Assembly: GCF_030719215.1 (NCBI RefSeq)
Contig: NZ_CP120983.1
Coordinates: 7,006,001 to 7,070,000 of the forward strand
Reading direction: 5' to 3'
Length of the DNA: 64,000 bases
Origin: Streptomyces sp. Alt3
GTDB lineage: Bacteria; Actinomycetota; Actinomycetes; Streptomycetales; Streptomycetaceae
Positions 40,363 to 52,367 of the stretch are shown here, piece by piece (the first letter of the stretch is position 1; each line of letters begins with the position of its first letter). Below the pieces are notes generated by a model, which worked only from the letters and a program-made list of their open reading frames with translations, had not been told where the DNA came from and ran no database searches. A program made the position numbers and the translations under genes.

Positions 40363-41185
40363 GGCCCACCGGGCCGCCGTCCTCGGCTCGCCCATCGCCC
40401 ACTCCCTCTCCCCGGTCCTGCACCGGGCCGCCTACGCGGAGCTCGGCCTCGACCACTGGTCGTACGACCGCTTCGAGGTGGACGAGGCAGGGCTCCCCGG
40501 GTTCATGGAGGGGCTGGACTCCTCCTGGGCCGGGCTCTCCCTGACCATGCCGCTGAAGCGGGCGATCATCCCGCTGCTGGACGGGACCAGCGACACGGCC
40601 GCGTCGGTCGAGGCCGTCAACACGGTGGTCCTCACCGAGGACGGCCGACGGCTCGGCGACAACACGGACATCCCCGGAATGGTCGCCGCCCTGCGCGAAC
40701 GCGGGGTCGAGAAGGTCGAGACGGCGGCTGTCCTGGGCGCAGGAGCGACGGCGTCCTCGGCGCTGGCCGCTCTCGCCGAGATCTGCACCGGGCCGGTCAC
40801 GGCCTACGTGCGCAGCGAGGCGCGGGCCGACGAGATGCGCGGCTGGGGCGAGCGCCTCGGCGTCGACGTCAGGATCGCGGACTGGGCCGAGGCCGATGAG
40901 GCCCTTCGCGCGCCCCTGGTGATCGCCACCACCCCGGCCGGCACCACGGACGCCCTTGCCGGCGCCGTCCCCTCGGCGCCCGGCACGCTCTTCGACGTCC
41001 TGTACGACCCCTGGCCGACCGCGCTGGCCTCGCGCTGGGCGGGGACCGGAGCGAGTGTCGTGGGAGGCCTCGACCTCCTGGTGCACCAGGCCGTCCTGCA
41101 GGTCGAGCAGATGACCGGCCTGGACGCACCGCTCGCCGTCATGCGCGCGGCGGGCGAGGCGGCGCTCGCGGCACAGAGCCACTAG
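40349..41185 (+). CDS. aroE: Shikimate dehydrogenase
   Basis: A 278-residue NADPH enzyme that reduces 3-dehydroshikimate to shikimate. The substrate site shows SPIAHSLSPVLH and the catalytic Lys in LTMPLKRAI (near residue 70), with Asp in GDNTDIPGM. The nucleotide motif is VLGAGATASSA. It overlaps mltG by 14 bases. aroC, aroK, aroB and aroQ follow after a 258-base gap, grouping five shikimate steps. Confidence 0.95.
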   Translation: MRSNEAHRAAVLGSPIAHSLSPVLHRAAYAELGLDHWSYDRFEVDEAGLPGFMEGLDSSWAGLSLTMPLKRAIIPLLDGTSDTAASVEAVNTVVLTEDGRRLGDNTDIPGMVAALRERGVEKVETAAVLGAGATASSALAALAEICTGPVTAYVRSEARADEMRGWGERLGVDVRIADWAEADEALRAPLVIATTPAGTTDALAGAVPSAPGTLFDVLYDPWPTALASRWAGTGASVVGGLDLLVHQAVLQVEQMTGLDAPLAVMRAAGEAALAAQSH

Positions 41186-41443
41186 TTTCCGACAGTTGAC
41201 CAGGAGACGGGCACCTCCAGCATCCGTGACCGGTGGCACACCAGCACCTACTCGAACCGCGGCTGACGGTCCGCACCGGCTCCCGGTCCCGTCTCCCGGC
41301 CTCGGGGGACGGGACCACGGCGTCCGTCTGCTGGACCGGCGGCGGGCCGGTCCTCCTGATCGTGGGAGGATCGGGGGCGGCGGGCCAGGGCCGCGCACCC
41401 GGTCGCGCCGTTGCAGTTACAGGCGCGAGCATGAGGAGCACCG

Positions 41444-44711
<3,268 letters not shown>

Positions 44712-44723
44712 CACCGGGCACTT

Positions 44724-44769
44724 CGTACCTTCCCCGCCCGTTCACCGCATGGCGGCCGGGGAAGGTACG
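44724..44769. terminator. Inverted repeat between aroQ and the ATPase gene
   Basis: CGTACCTTCCCCG and CGGGGAAGGTACG (13 bp, perfect) with a 20-base loop, 12 bases after the aroQ stop. Confidence 0.55.
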
Positions 44770-44818
44770 GTTGCCGTCGATCAGCGCCAAATGCCTGTAC
44801 GAGACGGAGTGGCACCGG

Positions 44819-45628
44819 ATGCAGCACGCAGTGGGGGCCCCGCTGCCGCCGCCCCAGGGTTCCGGGAACGGACCGTGGACGACGCAGGCCCAGCACTCAG
44901 GCCACCCCGGCCTCCCGGGGCCGCCTCTTCCTCCCCCGGCGCCCGGCCATCAGCCCCCGGCGCCCCAGCACGCCCCGGTGCCCCCTTCGCGGGAGACCAC
45001 CGGGCACATCCAGCTGCCGCCCGGCGGCCCCGTCCCGCTGCCCGCGCCTCCCGCCGAGCCTGGGACCGGTGCGGCGACCCTGGCCGTGCTCCTCATCGGA
45101 CCCGCCGGAGCCGGCAAGACCACGGTCGCCAAGCTCTGGGCGGGCCGCCGCCGCGTCCCCACCGCGCACGTCTCCCTGGACGACGTCCGCGAGTGGGTCT
45201 GCTCCGGCTTCGCCGACCCGCAGGCCGGATGGAACGACCACTCCGAGGCCCAGTACCGGCTGGCCCGGCGTACCTGCGGCTTCGCCGCCCGTAACTTCCT
45301 CGCCAACGGCATCTCCTGCATCCTCGACGACGCGGTCTTCCCCGACCGGCCCGTCGTCGGTCTCGGCGGCTGGAAGCGCCATGTGGGTCCCGGGCTCCTG
45401 CCCGTGGTCCTCCTGCCCGGTCTGGAGGTCGTCCTCGAGCGCAACGCGGCTCGCAGCGGGAACCGCAGGCTCTCCGACGAGGAGGTCGCCCGGATCCACG
45501 GCCGGATGGCCGGCTGGTACGGCTCCGGCCTGCCGATCATCGACAACTCCACCTACGACGTCGAGACGACCGCGCGGGTCCTCGACGACGTCCTGGCCCG
45601 CTCCATAGCAAGCCCGCCGGCCTGGTAG
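44819..45628 (+). CDS. AAA-type ATP-binding protein with Pro-rich N-terminus
   Basis: A 269-residue predicted kinase-like ATPase. The first 85 residues are Pro/Gly/Ala-rich and probably disordered. A P-loop LLIGPAGAGKTTVAKLW follows at about 91-107. LDDVREWVCSGFADPQ and the C-terminal half then resemble small AAA/zeta-toxin-like kinases, and LIIDNSTYDVETT lies near the end. I cannot name a substrate. ATG 44819 has GGAG 11 bases upstream; an in-frame ATG at 44771 would add 16 residues. It lies among aro and efp genes, a conserved place in Streptomyces as I recall. Confidence 0.75.
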   Translation: MQHAVGAPLPPPQGSGNGPWTTQAQHSGHPGLPGPPLPPPAPGHQPPAPQHAPVPPSRETTGHIQLPPGGPVPLPAPPAEPGTGAATLAVLLIGPAGAGKTTVAKLWAGRRRVPTAHVSLDDVREWVCSGFADPQAGWNDHSEAQYRLARRTCGFAARNFLANGISCILDDAVFPDRPVVGLGGWKRHVGPGLLPVVLLPGLEVVLERNAARSGNRRLSDEEVARIHGRMAGWYGSGLPIIDNSTYDVETTARVLDDVLARSIASPPAW

Positions 45629-45698
45629 CTGCCGCACGGTTTCCCGGTCGGGTGCGCTGACCGGGCGGGGCCCGGCCCGCGCTCGTACGCTCGGAAAC

Positions 45699-46805
45699 AT
45701 GTCAGAGGTGTACGCCGTCCGACGCGGGCTGCTGCGGGACCGGTTCGCCGCCGCCGGATCCGCGGCCGCCCTGGTCTCCCGACCCGCCAACGTCCGCTAT
45801 CTCGCGGGGGGCGCCCCGCCCGGCGCCGTGCTGCTGCTCGGCCCCGGTGAGGACGTCCTGCTCTGCCCCCGGGCACCGGCCGGGGCCCCACCCCACGGGC
45901 GCCCCGACGAACAGCTTCGACTGACCGTCCTGCCTGACGACGACGGCGACCCGGTCGTCGTGGCGGCCGGCCTCACCGGCGGTCTGCACGCGGACTCCCT
46001 CGCGGTCGAGGAGCACGACCTGACGGTCGCCCGCCACCGCGCCATGGCCGCCGTCGCCCCCCGTCTGCGCCTGGGCGACCTCGGGAGCACCGTCGAACAG
46101 CTGCGCCTGGTGAAGGACGAGGAGGAGATCGCCTGTCTGCGGATCGCCGCGGAGATCACCGACCAGGCCCTCGGAGAACTCCTCGAATCCATCCTGGTCG
46201 GGCGCACCGAACGCCACCTCGCCCTGGAGCTGGAGCGCCGGCTGGTGGACCACGGCGCCGACGGCCCGGCCTTCGCCACCTCCGTCGGCACGGGCCCCCA
46301 CTCGGGGCAGGGGCGTCACCGGCCCACCGACCGCCGGGTCGAGGAAGGCGATTTCCTTTCCGTCTGCCTCGGAGCGAACTACCGCGGATACCGCTGCGAG
46401 ATCGGCCGGACGTTCGTCATCGGCACCAGTCCCGCGGACTGGCAGATCGAGCTCTACGACCTTGTTTTCGCCGCTCAGAAGGCCGGACGGGAGGCCTTGC
46501 TCCCCGGGGCCGCCTACCGTGACGTGGACCGCGCGGCCAGGCATCTGCTGGACTCGGCGGGCCACTCGGACGGCCTCCCGCCCCGCACCGGGCACGGTGT
46601 CGGACTCGAAATCGACGAGGACCCGCAGTTGGCACCGACAGCCATGGGTAAACTGGACGCTTGCGTGCCGGTCACCGTCGAACCGGGGGTCCACCTCCCG
46701 GGCCGGGGCGGTGTCCGGATCGATGACACGCTCGTCGTGCGCCCCGAGGCGGACGGCGGACCCGAGCTACTCACCATTACGACCAAGGAGCTGCTCGCGC
46801 TCTAG
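45699..46805 (+). CDS. pepQ: M24-family (Xaa-Pro peptidase-like) protein with altered metal ligands
   Basis: A 368-residue protein with the creatinase/aminopeptidase P fold. The N-terminal domain (ANVRYLAGG) is followed by the pita-bread domain. The histidine block [13 protein letters not shown] and Glu in [11 protein letters not shown] are present. The usual first ligands Asp...Asp, expected in a DxGxxxxGYxSDxTR pattern, read [16 protein letters not shown] here, and the last Glu is replaced in VRIDDTL. So two-metal catalysis may be changed or lost. It lies 73 bases before efp, a conserved pairing; the short gap may hold the efp leader. Confidence 0.85.
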   Translation: MSEVYAVRRGLLRDRFAAAGSAAALVSRPANVRYLAGGAPPGAVLLLGPGEDVLLCPRAPAGAPPHGRPDEQLRLTVLPDDDGDPVVVAAGLTGGLHADSLAVEEHDLTVARHRAMAAVAPRLRLGDLGSTVEQLRLVKDEEEIACLRIAAEITDQALGELLESILVGRTERHLALELERRLVDHGADGPAFATSVGTGPHSGQGRHRPTDRRVEEGDFLSVCLGANYRGYRCEIGRTFVIGTSPADWQIELYDLVFAAQKAGREALLPGAAYRDVDRAARHLLDSAGHSDGLPPRTGHGVGLEIDEDPQLAPTAMGKLDACVPVTVEPGVHLPGRGGVRIDDTLVVRPEADGGPELLTITTKELLAL

Positions 46806-46878
46806 GAGAACCTCTCGCGGGGACTCCGGCGCGCATCCTTTGTCGTCCACCAGCTTCAGTCCAGGAGATTCCGCAACC

Positions 46879-47445
46879 GTGGCTTCCACGAACGACCTCA
46901 AGAACGGCCTGGTGCTCAAGCTCGACGGAGGCCAGCTCTGGTCCGTCGTCGAGTTCCAGCACGTCAAGCCCGGCAAGGGCCCCGCCTTCGTGCGCACCAA
47001 GCTCAAGAACGTGCTCTCCGGCAAGGTCGTCGACAAGACGTTCAACGCCGGCGTGAAGGTCGAAACGGCCACCATCGACCGCCGGGACATGCAGTTCTCG
47101 TACATGGACGGCGAGTACTTCGTCTTCATGGACATGGACACGTACGACCAGCTCATGGTCGACCGCAAGTCCGTCGGCGACGCCGCCAACTTCCTGATCG
47201 AGGGCTTCACCGCCTCCGTCGCCCAGCACGAGGGCGAGGTGCTCTACGTCGAGCTGCCCGCCGCGGTCGAGCTGACCATCCAGCACACCGACCCGGGCGT
47301 CCAGGGCGACCGCTCCACCGGTGGCACCAAGCCCGCCACCCTGGAGACCGGCTACGAGATCGGTGTCCCGCTCTTCATCACCACCGGCGAGAAGATCAAG
47401 GTCGACACCCGCTCGGGCGACTACCTCGGCCGGGTGAACAGCTAA
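46879..47445 (+). CDS. efp: Translation elongation factor P
   Basis: A 188-residue factor that rescues ribosomes stalled at polyproline. The order is KOW-like N-domain and two OB domains. The tip loop that reaches the peptidyl-transferase centre reads KPGKGPAF (Lys near residue 32). This PGKGP form is the actinobacterial type reported to work without lysine modification; no modification gene (epmA, ymfI, earP) is visible nearby. GTG 46879 follows CCAGGAG. nusB starts two bases after its stop. Confidence 0.97.
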   Translation: MASTNDLKNGLVLKLDGGQLWSVVEFQHVKPGKGPAFVRTKLKNVLSGKVVDKTFNAGVKVETATIDRRDMQFSYMDGEYFVFMDMDTYDQLMVDRKSVGDAANFLIEGFTASVAQHEGEVLYVELPAAVELTIQHTDPGVQGDRSTGGTKPATLETGYEIGVPLFITTGEKIKVDTRSGDYLGRVNS

Positions 47446-47447
47446 CC

Positions 47448-47879
47448 GTGGCTGCCCGGAACAAGGCCCGCAAGCGCGCCTTCCAGATCCTCTTCGAGGC
47501 CGACCAGCGCGGCGAGTCCGTGCAGACGGTCCTCGCGGACTGGGTACGGCTCTCGCGGACCGACGACCGTCAGCCGCCGGTCGGCGAATTCACGATGGAG
47601 CTGGTCGAGGGGTACGCGCAGTACGCGGACCGGATCGACGACCTCATCGTCACCTATGCCGTGGACTGGGAGATCGACCGCATGCCGGTCGTCGACCGGA
47701 GCATCCTGAGGCTCGGCGCGTACGAGCTGATCTGGATGGACTCGACCCCGGACGCCGTGGTGATCGACGAGGCGGTCCAGCTCGCCAAGGAGTTCTCCAC
47801 GGACGACTCCCCGGCCTTCGTGAACGGCCTGCTGGCCCGGTTCAAGGACCTCAAGCCGAATCTCCGCCGGGAGCAGTGA
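47448..47879 (+). CDS. nusB: Transcription antitermination factor NusB
   Basis: A 143-residue all-helical protein that, with NusE/S10, binds BoxA RNA and supports rRNA transcription. Signatures are ARNKARKRAFQILFEADQRG, the central VVDRSILRLGAYEL and C-terminal DSPAFVNGLLARFKD. GTG 47448 follows the efp stop directly, so the two are coupled. A strong terminator ends the unit. Confidence 0.96.
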   Translation: MAARNKARKRAFQILFEADQRGESVQTVLADWVRLSRTDDRQPPVGEFTMELVEGYAQYADRIDDLIVTYAVDWEIDRMPVVDRSILRLGAYELIWMDSTPDAVVIDEAVQLAKEFSTDDSPAFVNGLLARFKDLKPNLRREQ

Positions 47880-47902
47880 TCCCCGGCGGCGTCGAGCCGC
47901 GC

Positions 47903-47940
47903 GAAGGGCCCACGGTCGAGATGTCGACCGTGGGCCCTTC
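47903..47940 (+). terminator. Strong terminator after nusB
   Basis: A perfect 17-bp stem (GAAGGGCCCACGGTCGA and complement) with tetraloop GATG, starting 23 bases past the stop. A further GC-rich imperfect hairpin at about 47985-48023 probably terminates bldD from the other side. Confidence 0.85.
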
Positions 47941-48044
47941 GGCGTGCCCTGCCGCGCCGGTACGGGCCGGCAGGGACACGAAAACGCCGGGCCGCCGGGC
48001 CCGAAGGCCCCGCCGACCCGGCGGTACGACTTCCGTGGGGCTGA

Positions 48045-48545
48045 TCAGCCCTCGTCGTGCGCCACCGCGCGACGCGCGTCGGCGTCCAGCACGCCCCAGC
48101 TGATCAGCTGCTCCGTGAGCACGGACGGCGACTGGTCGTAGATCACGGCCAGCGTGCGCAGGTCGTCCTGGCGGATCGAGAGCACCTTGCCGTTGTAGTC
48201 ACCACGCTGGCTCTGGATCGTCGCGGCGTAACGCTGGAGGGGCCCGGCCTTCTCCGGCGGCACGTGGGCCAGACGCTCCAGGTCGAGGACCAGCTTCGGC
48301 GGCGGCTCCGCGGCGCCGCCGGGGGTCGTGCCGGGCAGGAGCTCCTGCACCGGGACGCCGTAGAAGTCGGCCAGCTCGGCAAGGCGCTGCACGGTCACGG
48401 CGCGGTCGCCGCGCTCGTAGGAACCGACCACGACGGCCTTCCAGCGGCCCTGCGACTTCTCCTCCACGCCGTGGAGGGAGAGACCCTGCTGGGTGCGGAT
48501 GGCGCGGAGCTTGGCCCCGAGCTGCTTTGCGTATTCGCTGGACAT
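48045..48545 (-). CDS. bldD: Developmental master regulator BldD
   Basis: A 166-residue repressor of sporulation and many developmental genes in Streptomyces. It dimerises on tetrameric c-di-GMP. An N-terminal XRE-type helix-turn-helix (residues about 8-70, LGAKLRAIRTQQGLSLHGVE) is followed by a linker and the C-terminal domain. The c-di-GMP signature RGD-x8-RQDD is exact: RGDYNGKVLSIRQDD. ATG 48545 gives MSSEYAKQ; an open frame upstream adds eight residues without a site. It is divergent from pyrR, with a promoter and inverted repeat suggesting autoregulation. Confidence 0.97.
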   Translation of the reverse strand: MSSEYAKQLGAKLRAIRTQQGLSLHGVEEKSQGRWKAVVVGSYERGDRAVTVQRLAELADFYGVPVQELLPGTTPGGAAEPPPKLVLDLERLAHVPPEKAGPLQRYAATIQSQRGDYNGKVLSIRQDDLRTLAVIYDQSPSVLTEQLISWGVLDADARRAVAHDEG

Positions 48546-48592
48546 AAGGCTCCCCGGACGCTGGAACATTCTGCGGCTGGGCCGCGTGGCTG

Positions 48593-48612
48593 GTAACTCA
48601 CTGTGAGGTTAC
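48593..48612. promoter_or_regulatory. Inverted repeat at the bldD promoter, likely BldD operator
   Basis: Read on the minus strand GTAACCTCACAGTGAGTTAC, an almost perfect palindrome centred on TCAC-A-GTGA with one unpaired C. It overlaps the -10 box and the expected transcript start. It keeps the CnCWGnG heart of the published BldD-box consensus, though outer positions differ. Confidence 0.5.
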
Positions 48613-48635
48613 GCAGCGTTACATGGCTGCGTCAA
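48606..48635 (-). promoter_or_regulatory. bldD: bldD promoter
   Basis: On the minus strand TTGACG (48635-48630) and TAACCT (48611-48606) with an 18-base spacer form a good vegetative promoter, placing the start near 48600 and giving a leader of about 55 bases. Confidence 0.7.
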
Positions 48636-48716
48636 GCCGAAAGGTCCGGAGTGCCACCTCCTGGGGGCGGGGCCAGGCTCTCACGCAAGCCCTGGTAACG
48701 TGGATGACGCAATTTC

Positions 48717-48758
48717 GACGTCCTTTAACGTCCGTCCAGTGAGGCGGAGAAGGAGGTC
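48717..48758 (+). promoter_or_regulatory. PyrR-binding leader hairpin covering the pyrR ribosome site
   Basis: The loop sequence 48733-48746 is CGTCCAGTGAGGCG, matching 12 of 14 positions of the PyrR binding-loop consensus ARUCCNGNGAGGYU. A 4-bp stem TCCG/CGGA (48731-48734, 48745-48748) closes it. A lower stem pairs TCCTT (48721-48725) with AAGGA (48750-48754) and GAC with GTC. This lower stem includes the Shine-Dalgarno AAGGAGG of pyrR, so PyrR-UMP binding could block translation. No terminator alternative is seen. Confidence 0.7.
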
Positions 48759-48766
48759 CGTTTCTT

Positions 48767-49351
48767 ATGGACGCACAGCATGACCACACCGGCAATGCGG
48801 CACGCCCCGTTCTCGAGGCTCCCGACATCGCCCGGGCACTGACCCGAATCGCCCACGAGATCGTCGAACGCGCCAAGGGCGCCGACGACGTGGTGCTGCT
48901 CGGCATCCCGACACGAGGGGTCTTCCTCGCGGGCCGACTGGCCGAAAAGCTCGAGGAGATCACCGGCCGGAAGACGCCGGTCGGGTCACTCGACATCACG
49001 ATGTACCGCGACGACCTGCGGATGCGCCCCGCGCGCGCCCTGGCACGCACCGAGATCCCCGGTGAGGGCATCGAGAACCGCCTCGTCGTCCTGGTCGACG
49101 ACGTGCTCTTCTCCGGACGCACGATCCGCGCCGCACTCGACGCGCTCGGCGACATCGGCCGTCCGCGTGCCGTACAGCTCGCGGTCCTCGTCGACCGCGG
49201 CCACCGCGAACTGCCGATCCGCGCCGACTACGTCGGCAAGAACCTCCCCACGTCGCTGCGGGAGACGGTCAAGGTCCAGCTCGCCGAGGAGGACGGCCGC
49301 GACGCCGTGCTGCTCGGTGTCAAGCAGACCGTTCCGGCAGGCGAGCAGTAG
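48767..49351 (+). CDS. pyrR: Pyrimidine operon regulator / uracil phosphoribosyltransferase PyrR
   Basis: A 194-residue RNA-binding regulator with a phosphoribosyltransferase fold. It senses UMP/UTP and controls the pyr operon, and many members also convert uracil and PRPP to UMP. The PRPP motif is [19 protein letters not shown] near residues 105-123. The N-terminus [20 protein letters not shown] is typical. ATG 48767 lies 10 bases after AAGGAGG, which is inside a PyrR-loop hairpin. First gene of the operon ending at pyrF. Confidence 0.96.
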   Translation: MDAQHDHTGNAARPVLEAPDIARALTRIAHEIVERAKGADDVVLLGIPTRGVFLAGRLAEKLEEITGRKTPVGSLDITMYRDDLRMRPARALARTEIPGEGIENRLVVLVDDVLFSGRTIRAALDALGDIGRPRAVQLAVLVDRGHRELPIRADYVGKNLPTSLRETVKVQLAEEDGRDAVLLGVKQTVPAGEQ

Positions 49352-49441
49352 CCGAGTCCCGTCCCGTGCGCCCCACCGGCCGCACGGCGGCTCCGGCACG
49401 CCCGCCTGCCTGATCCCTCCACCCTTCACGGAGACACTCAG

Positions 49442-50458
49442 ATGCTGCGCCCTCACGGGGACAATCCCCGGACCCCCCGTCACCTGATCTCGGCCGCAGA
49501 CCTCACCCGCGACGACGCCGTCCTGATCCTCGACACCGCCGAGGAGATGGCCAGGGTCGCGGACCGGCCGATCAAGAAGCTCCCCACCCTGCGTGGACGA
49601 ACGGTCGTCAACCTCTTCTTCGAGGACTCGACCCGGACGCGGATCTCCTTCGAGGCCGCCGCCAAGCGCCTCTCCGCCGACGTCATCAACTTCTCCGCGA
49701 AGGGCTCGTCCGTCTCCAAGGGCGAGTCCCTCAAGGACACCGCCCTGACCCTGGAGGCCATGGGCGCCGACGCCGTCGTCATCCGGCACGGCGCCTCAGG
49801 CGCCCCGTACCGCCTCGCGACCTCGGGCTGGATCGACAGCGCGGTCGTCAACGCCGGTGACGGCACGCACGAGCACCCCACCCAGGCGCTGCTGGACGCG
49901 TTCACCATGCGCCGCCGGCTGGTCGGGCCCGACGCGGGGATCGGCCGCGACCTGGACGGCCGCCGGATCACGATCGTCGGCGACATCCTGCACAGCCGCG
50001 TGGCCCGCTCCAACGTCCACCTGCTGCACACGCTCGGCGCGCACGTCACGCTGGTCGCGCCTCCCACCCTCGTGCCGGTCGGCGTCGAGCAGTGGCCCTG
50101 CGACGTCAGCTACCGGCTCGACGACGTGCTGCCGAAGTCGGACGCGGTCATGATGCTCCGTGTGCAGCGTGAGCGGATGAACGCCGCCTACTTCCCGACC
50201 GAGCGCGAGTACTCACGGCGCTACGGCCTGGACGGCGAGCGCATGGCGAGGATGCCCGAGCACGCCATCGTGATGCACCCCGGCCCGATGGTCCGCGGCA
50301 TGGAGATCACGGCCGCGGTCGCGGACTCCGACCGCTGCACCGCCGTCGAACAGGTCGCGAACGGCGTCTCCACCCGCATGGCCGTCCTGTACCTGCTGCT
50401 GGGCGGTTCCGAGACCGCCCTGCCGTCCGCCGCCGCCCGTACCGAGGAGAACAAGTAA
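49442..50458 (+). CDS. pyrB: Aspartate carbamoyltransferase, catalytic subunit
   Basis: The committed step of pyrimidine synthesis, 338 residues. The carbamoyl-phosphate loop is [13 protein letters not shown], and [14 protein letters not shown] and the 80s loop [12 protein letters not shown] are present. No pyrI regulatory gene is adjacent, as usual in actinobacteria. ATG 49442 follows CACGGAGACACTCAG. The 90-base gap after pyrR shows no strong stem. pyrC starts two bases after its stop. Confidence 0.97.
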   Translation: MLRPHGDNPRTPRHLISAADLTRDDAVLILDTAEEMARVADRPIKKLPTLRGRTVVNLFFEDSTRTRISFEAAAKRLSADVINFSAKGSSVSKGESLKDTALTLEAMGADAVVIRHGASGAPYRLATSGWIDSAVVNAGDGTHEHPTQALLDAFTMRRRLVGPDAGIGRDLDGRRITIVGDILHSRVARSNVHLLHTLGAHVTLVAPPTLVPVGVEQWPCDVSYRLDDVLPKSDAVMMLRVQRERMNAAYFPTEREYSRRYGLDGERMARMPEHAIVMHPGPMVRGMEITAAVADSDRCTAVEQVANGVSTRMAVLYLLLGGSETALPSAAARTEENK

Positions 50459-50460
50459 CC

Positions 50461-51747
50461 ATGAGCAAGATCCTGATCCGCGGCGCGAAGGTCCTCGGCG
50501 GAGAGCCGCAGGACGTCCTCATCGAGGGCGAGAACATCGTCGCCACCGGTACCGGGCTCGACGCCGAGGGCGCCACCGTGATCGAGGCGGCCGGCCAGAT
50601 CCTGCTGCCCGGCCTCGTCGACCTGCACACCCATCTGCGTGAGCCGGGACGCGAGGACTCCGAGACCGTCCTCACCGGCACCAAGGCGGCCGCGGTCGGC
50701 GGCTTCACCGCCGTACACGCCATGGCCAACACCTTCCCCGTCGCCGACACCGCCGGCGTCGTCGAGCAGGTCTGGCGGCTCGGCAAGGAGTCCGGCTACT
50801 GCGACGTACAGCCCGTCGGCGCCGTCACCGTGGGCCTGGAGGGCAAGCAGCTCGCCGAGCTCGGCGCCATGCACGACTCCGCCGCAGGAGTGAAGGTCTT
50901 CTCCGACGACGGCAAGTGCGTCGACGACGCGGTGATCATGCGCCGCGCGCTGGAGTACGTGAAGGCCTTCGACGGGGTCGTCGCCCAGCACGCCCAGGAG
51001 CCCCGCCTCACCGAGGGCGCCCAGATGAACGAGGGCGTCGTCTCCGCCGAGCTCGGTCTCGGCGGCTGGCCCGCGGTCGCCGAGGAGTCGATCATCGCCC
51101 GCGACGTGCTCCTCGCCGCCCACGTCGGCTCCCGCGTCCACATCTGCCACCTGTCGACCGCCGGCTCCGTGGAGATCATCCGCTGGGCCAAGTCCAAGGG
51201 CTGGGACGTCACCGCCGAGGTGACCCCGCACCACCTGCTGCTCACCGACGAACTCGTACGGACCTACAACCCGGTCTACAAGGTGAACCCGCCGCTGCGC
51301 ACCGAGGCCGACGTCATGGCCCTGCGCGAGGCCCTCGCCGACGGCACCATCGACTGCGTGGCCACCGACCACGCACCGCACCCGCACGAGGACAAGGACT
51401 GCGAGTGGGCCGCCGCCGCCATGGGCATGGTGGGCCTGGAGACCGCGCTCTCCGTGGTCCAGCAGACGATGGTGGACACCGGGCTCCTCGACTGGGCGGG
51501 CGTCGCCGACCGCATGTCGCTGCGCCCCGCGGCCATCGGCAGGCTCGAAGGACACGGCCGGCCCGTCTCGGCGGGTGAGCCCGCCAACCTCACCCTGGTC
51601 GATCCGGCATACCGTGGAGCAGTGGACCCCGCGGGCTTCGCCTCCCGCAGCCGCAACACTCCGTACGAGGGTCGCGAGCTGCCCGGCCGAGTGACCCACA
51701 CCTTCCTGCGGGGCCGTGCCACGGTCGTCGACGGGAAGCTCGCGTGA
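50461..51747 (+). CDS. pyrC: Dihydroorotase
   Basis: A zinc amidohydrolase of 428 residues (type I, allantoinase-like length). It cyclises carbamoyl aspartate to dihydroorotate. Metal ligands are in VDLHTHLREPG near residue 60, HICHLSTAGS, and the catalytic Asp in CVATDHAPHPHEDK near residues 300-312. It overlaps the following small membrane gene by four bases (GTGA at 51744). Confidence 0.97.
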   Translation: MSKILIRGAKVLGGEPQDVLIEGENIVATGTGLDAEGATVIEAAGQILLPGLVDLHTHLREPGREDSETVLTGTKAAAVGGFTAVHAMANTFPVADTAGVVEQVWRLGKESGYCDVQPVGAVTVGLEGKQLAELGAMHDSAAGVKVFSDDGKCVDDAVIMRRALEYVKAFDGVVAQHAQEPRLTEGAQMNEGVVSAELGLGGWPAVAEESIIARDVLLAAHVGSRVHICHLSTAGSVEIIRWAKSKGWDVTAEVTPHHLLLTDELVRTYNPVYKVNPPLRTEADVMALREALADGTIDCVATDHAPHPHEDKDCEWAAAAMGMVGLETALSVVQQTMVDTGLLDWAGVADRMSLRPAAIGRLEGHGRPVSAGEPANLTLVDPAYRGAVDPAGFASRSRNTPYEGRELPGRVTHTFLRGRATVVDGKLA

Positions 51748-52367
51748 CAACACTCAACCCCACTCATCAGCTGTACCGGCTGGCCGCCGAGCAGAAGTCG
51801 GCCGAGGTGACGGACTGGTCCGCCCGCATCAGCTGGGTTCTCGGACTGGTCGTCCTCATCGCGTTCGTCTACTGGCTGATGCGCCAGGGATGGAAGTGGC
51901 GGGGCAGCCTTCAGTCGGGCCTGCCCGAGCTCGCGACGACCCCCGAGGGCTTCGCCGACGGTGAGACCCTTCTCACCCTCACCGGCCGCTACCACGCCTC
52001 GACGACCGCCGGACAGTGGCTCGACCGGATCGTGGCGCACGGCCTCGGCACCCGCAGCCGGACCGAGCTGACCCTGACCGGGCAGGGCCTCGACGTCGTA
52101 CGCCCCGGCGCGGCCGACTTCTTCGTGCCGGCCGCCGCCCTGCGCGAGGCCAGGCTCGACAAGGCGCTCGCCGGGAAGGTCCTCCCCGAGGGCGGCCTGC
52201 TGGTCATCACCTGGGCGCACGGCGACCAGTTGATCGACTCGGGCTTCCGCTCCGACCACGCGGCCGAGCACCAGGCGTGGGTCGACGCCGTCAACCACCT
52301 CGCCGGCACGGTCGGCGACCACCTCACCAGCACCACCACCAGCACGACGGAAGGCACCGCACGATGA
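51744..52367 (+). CDS. Membrane protein with PH-like domain, between pyrC and carA
   Basis: A 207-residue protein with one membrane helix near residues 28-46 ([18 protein letters not shown]). A soluble domain of about 120 residues then resembles bacterial PH-like folds ([20 protein letters not shown]), and a Thr-rich tail follows. Function is unknown. It overlaps pyrC and carA by four bases each, so its stoichiometry is tied to the pyrimidine enzymes. The position is conserved in streptomycetes as I recall, which suggests a role linked to the operon or simply a frozen insertion. Confidence 0.85.
   Translation: MTTLNPTHQLYRLAAEQKSAEVTDWSARISWVLGLVVLIAFVYWLMRQGWKWRGSLQSGLPELATTPEGFADGETLLTLTGRYHASTTAGQWLDRIVAHGLGTRSRTELTLTGQGLDVVRPGAADFFVPAAALREARLDKALAGKVLPEGGLLVITWAHGDQLIDSGFRSDHAAEHQAWVDAVNHLAGTVGDHLTSTTTSTTEGTAR

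Noticed and set aside
47985-48023. A second hairpin downstream of nusB as a separate regulatory RNA
   Set aside because: It is an imperfect GC-rich stem between convergent genes and is explained as the bldD terminator.
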